DNA of 25,561 nt from Betaproteobacteria bacterium HGW-Betaproteobacteria-8 (lineage in GTDB: Bacteria; Pseudomonadota; Gammaproteobacteria; Burkholderiales; Methylophilaceae): the NCBI GenBank assembly GCA_002842135.1, contig PHCD01000014.1:1-25561 (forward strand). Reading direction: 5' to 3'. Positions 23,735 to 25,561 of the stretch are shown here, piece after piece. Numbering within the stretch: the stretch's first letter is position 1; each line of letters opens with the position of its first letter. Below the pieces are notes generated by a model, which searched no databases, was not told the origin of the DNA, and saw nothing but the letters and a program-made list of their open reading frames with translations. The position numbers and the translations under genes were made by a program.

Positions 23735-25561
23735 ATGTTTAAGAACATGAGTGTCAAGGCCCGACTCACCGTTTTGAATTCGATAGCCGTGCTGGTAGCG
23801 ACGGGAATTGGTTTGATGGGGCTTGCTTCGCTTGAACTTGCCAAGGATTCCCTTAAAACTGTTTATGAAGAACGGATGAAACCGGTGGCCGTTCTGGACA
23901 AAATGGCCAGTCTTATGCTCGAAAGCCAGACGCATCTGGGCATGGCGCTCAGTGAAGTGGAGTTTGTCGCCAGGGAAAACAGTCAAGCTGAAGCGGTCCG
24001 CCCCCCTGAATTCGCTGCGCCACCGGAACTTGTTCTGAATCCGGAGCAGGCATTGAAATCGGCAGATGCCATTGAGCAGAATATTGCCACTATCGGCGGT
24101 TTGTTGAGAATTTACATGTCCACGGATCTGACGCCGGAAGAAAAGGTACTGGCCGATAAATATGCCGTAAGCCGTGACCGGTTTATCGAGGAAGGATTGA
24201 AGCCGGCCGTTGCTGCTTTGCGTGCGCTGGATTATGAAAAAGCCGGAACCCTGTCCCACAAGGTGCGAGAACTCTATGCTGCTGCCAGCCCTGACGCTGC
24301 TGCGGTTGTTGAACTTCAGTTCGATGTGGCGGCGGCAGAATACAATGCGGCTGTAGAGCGCTACGAGACGGTATTCGCGACGACCGTGGGCTTGCTGGTT
24401 GCGGTGGCCATGTTGCTGGTCTGGATCGGTCTCGCCATGATCCGGTCGATAGGCCGGGCATTGGGTGGGGAACCGGATGAGATCAACAAGGCTGCCAGCC
24501 GCATTGCCGCAGGCGATCTTGATTTCTCCATTCCGTTGGCTGCCAATGACCGCAGCAGCGCCATGGCTGTCATGCGCGCCATGCAGGAAAAAATCAAACT
24601 GCTGGTTACCGATGCCGGGATGCTTGCCCAGGCCGCTGTGGATGGCCGGCTTTCTACGCGTGCCGATGCCACCCGTCATCAAGGCGATTACCGCAAGGTG
24701 GTGGAGGGTGTGAATGCCACGCTGGATTCCGTCATCGGGCCATTGAACGTTGCTGCCAATTATGTCGATCGTATCTCCAAGGGCGATATTCCGGCCAGGA
24801 TTAGCGATCCCTATAACGGTGATTTCAATACCATCAAGAACAACCTCAATCAGTGTATAGATGCGGTCAATGCGCTGGTGGCCGATGCCGCCATGCTGGC
24901 CGATGCAGCAGTGCAGGGTCAGTTGGCTACGCGTGCCGATGCCGGCAAGCACCAAGGCGACTTCCGCAAGATCGTCGATGGCGTCAATCAGACGCTTGAT
25001 GCCGTGATCGGCCCGCTCAATATGGCAGCCCAATATGTTGATGATATTGCCCACGGCAAGATTCCGGCAAAAATCACCGATACCTACAACGGCGACTTCA
25101 ACACCATCAAGAACAACCTCAATCAGTGCATAGATGCAGTCAATGCGCTGGTGGCCGATACTGCCATACTGGCCGATGCTGCAGTGCAGGGTCAGCTGGC
25201 CACGCGTGCCGATGCAAGCAAGCATCAAGGTGATTTCCGCAAGATCGTCGAAGGCGTCAACCAGACGCTGGATGCGGTCATCGGCCCGCTCAATGTGGCT
25301 GCGAAATGTGTCGACCAGATTTCCAGAGGCGATATCCCTGTGCCTATCAGCGAGCATTACAATGGTGACTTCAACACCATCAAGGCGAACCTCAACACCT
25401 GCATCGCTGCGATCAATACGCTGGTGGACGATGCTGGCGTACTCGCCGAAGCCGCCCGCGACGGCCGAGTCACGGTACGTGCGGATGCCGGACGTCACCA
25501 GGGCGACTTCCGCAAGATCATCGAAGGCGTCAATGAAACACTGGAAATGATCGTCAACCCG
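23735..25561 (+). CDS. Methyl-accepting chemotaxis protein with tandem HAMP-type repeats (C-terminus cut)
   Basis: The frame runs from ATG 23735 to the window end (609 codons) without a stop. It starts with a membrane helix (about 11-30), then a periplasmic helical-bundle sensor region, then a second helix at about 214-235 (TTVGLLVAVAMLLVWIGLAMI), then a HAMP region (ALGGEPDEINKAASRIAAGD). After that a unit of 91 residues repeats three times, with IP..I...YNGDFNTIK.NLN.CI.A.N.LV.DA, ...ADA..HQGDFRKI..GVN.TL. No methylation helices or the conserved signalling tip appear before the edge, so the signalling domain should lie downstream. It follows cheW and is probably in the che operon. AGGGAT ribosome site upstream. 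Confidence 0.9.
   Translation, partial: MFKNMSVKARLTVLNSIAVLVATGIGLMGLASLELAKDSLKTVYEERMKPVAVLDKMASLMLESQTHLGMALSEVEFVARENSQAEAVRPPEFAAPPELVLNPEQALKSADAIEQNIATIGGLLRIYMSTDLTPEEKVLADKYAVSRDRFIEEGLKPAVAALRALDYEKAGTLSHKVRELYAAASPDAAAVVELQFDVAAAEYNAAVERYETVFATTVGLLVAVAMLLVWIGLAMIRSIGRALGGEPDEINKAASRIAAGDLDFSIPLAANDRSSAMAVMRAMQEKIKLLVTDAGMLAQAAVDGRLSTRADATRHQGDYRKVVEGVNATLDSVIGPLNVAANYVDRISKGDIPARISDPYNGDFNTIKNNLNQCIDAVNALVADAAMLADAAVQGQLATRADAGKHQGDFRKIVDGVNQTLDAVIGPLNMAAQYVDDIAHGKIPAKITDTYNGDFNTIKNNLNQCIDAVNALVADTAILADAAVQGQLATRADASKHQGDFRKIVEGVNQTLDAVIGPLNVAAKCVDQISRGDIPVPISEHYNGDFNTIKANLNTCIAAINTLVDDAGVLAEAARDGRVTVRADAGRHQGDFRKIIEGVNETLEMIVNP
24608..25561 (+). repeat. 273-bp in-frame tandem repeat in the chemoreceptor
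   Basis: The GDFNTIK coding segment recurs at 24821, 25094 and 25367, an exact period of 273 bases or 91 codons. Copies are close to identical at DNA level in places, for example CAATGCGCTGGTGGCCGAT occurs in successive copies. This points to recent duplication or gene conversion between units. The last copy runs off the window. Confidence 0.85.

Noticed and set aside
23678..25498. 606-codon open frame on the minus strand opposite the chemoreceptor
   Set aside because: It is the antisense of a clear coding gene with repeats. Its His/Arg/Ile-rich translation repeats with the same 91-codon period and has no domain.
24608..25561. CRISPR array
   Set aside because: The repeats are 273 bases, contiguous and in frame within a protein gene, with no spacers.

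Overview
The window is a flagellar and chemotaxis locus from a motile betaproteobacterium. Evidence for this is a short flagellin, an FlhDC master regulator rather than FleQ, FlaG, a stand-alone FlhB-tail protein, and the order flhDC-motAB-(cheZ-like)-cheY-cheA-cheW-mcp. The mid-range base composition and gene style suggest Nitrosomonadales or Burkholderiales, but the family cannot be fixed from the sequence alone.

Layout. 1-8490: structural flagellar genes, nearly all on the minus strand: fliC, flaG, fliD, fliS, fliT, fliK and an FlhB-like gene, then fliF and fliG (fliG cut by the window start). fliE alone is on the plus strand, divergent from fliF. A clear sigma-28 promoter precedes fliC (8587-8613). 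8491-9031: noncoding DNA plus the 3' tail of an otherwise missing minus-strand gene with a very good intrinsic terminator. 9032-12354: five consecutive plus-strand gene cassettes of foreign character. Each ends in an imperfect palindrome bounded by RYYYAAC and GTTRRRY-like boxes. I read this as an integron cassette array with no integrase in the window (a CALIN). The cassettes encode an unknown membrane-anchored protein, a zinc-ribbon membrane protein, a two-gene unit (small protein plus PD-(D/E)XK nuclease-like protein), an HNH nuclease and a DUF4238 protein.

12504-14885: a NarL-type response regulator and its PAS-containing histidine kinase, both minus strand. 14886-15792: a 0.9 kb noncoding region with several repeats and candidate promoters ahead of flhDC. 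15793-16706: flhDC, followed by a probable terminator and a membrane-linked methyltransferase gene. 17811-25561: motA, motB, a CheZ-like gene, cheY, cheA, cheW and a methyl-accepting chemotaxis protein with tandem HAMP-type repeats, cut by the window end.

Function. The two-component pair next to flhDC may feed into flagellar regulation. FlhDC would turn on the flagellar genes, and sigma-28 would turn on fliC. CheA, CheW and the receptor signal through CheY to the FliG switch, and MotAB drives rotation. The cassette array is unrelated cargo that has entered this conserved locus and is the main novelty here.
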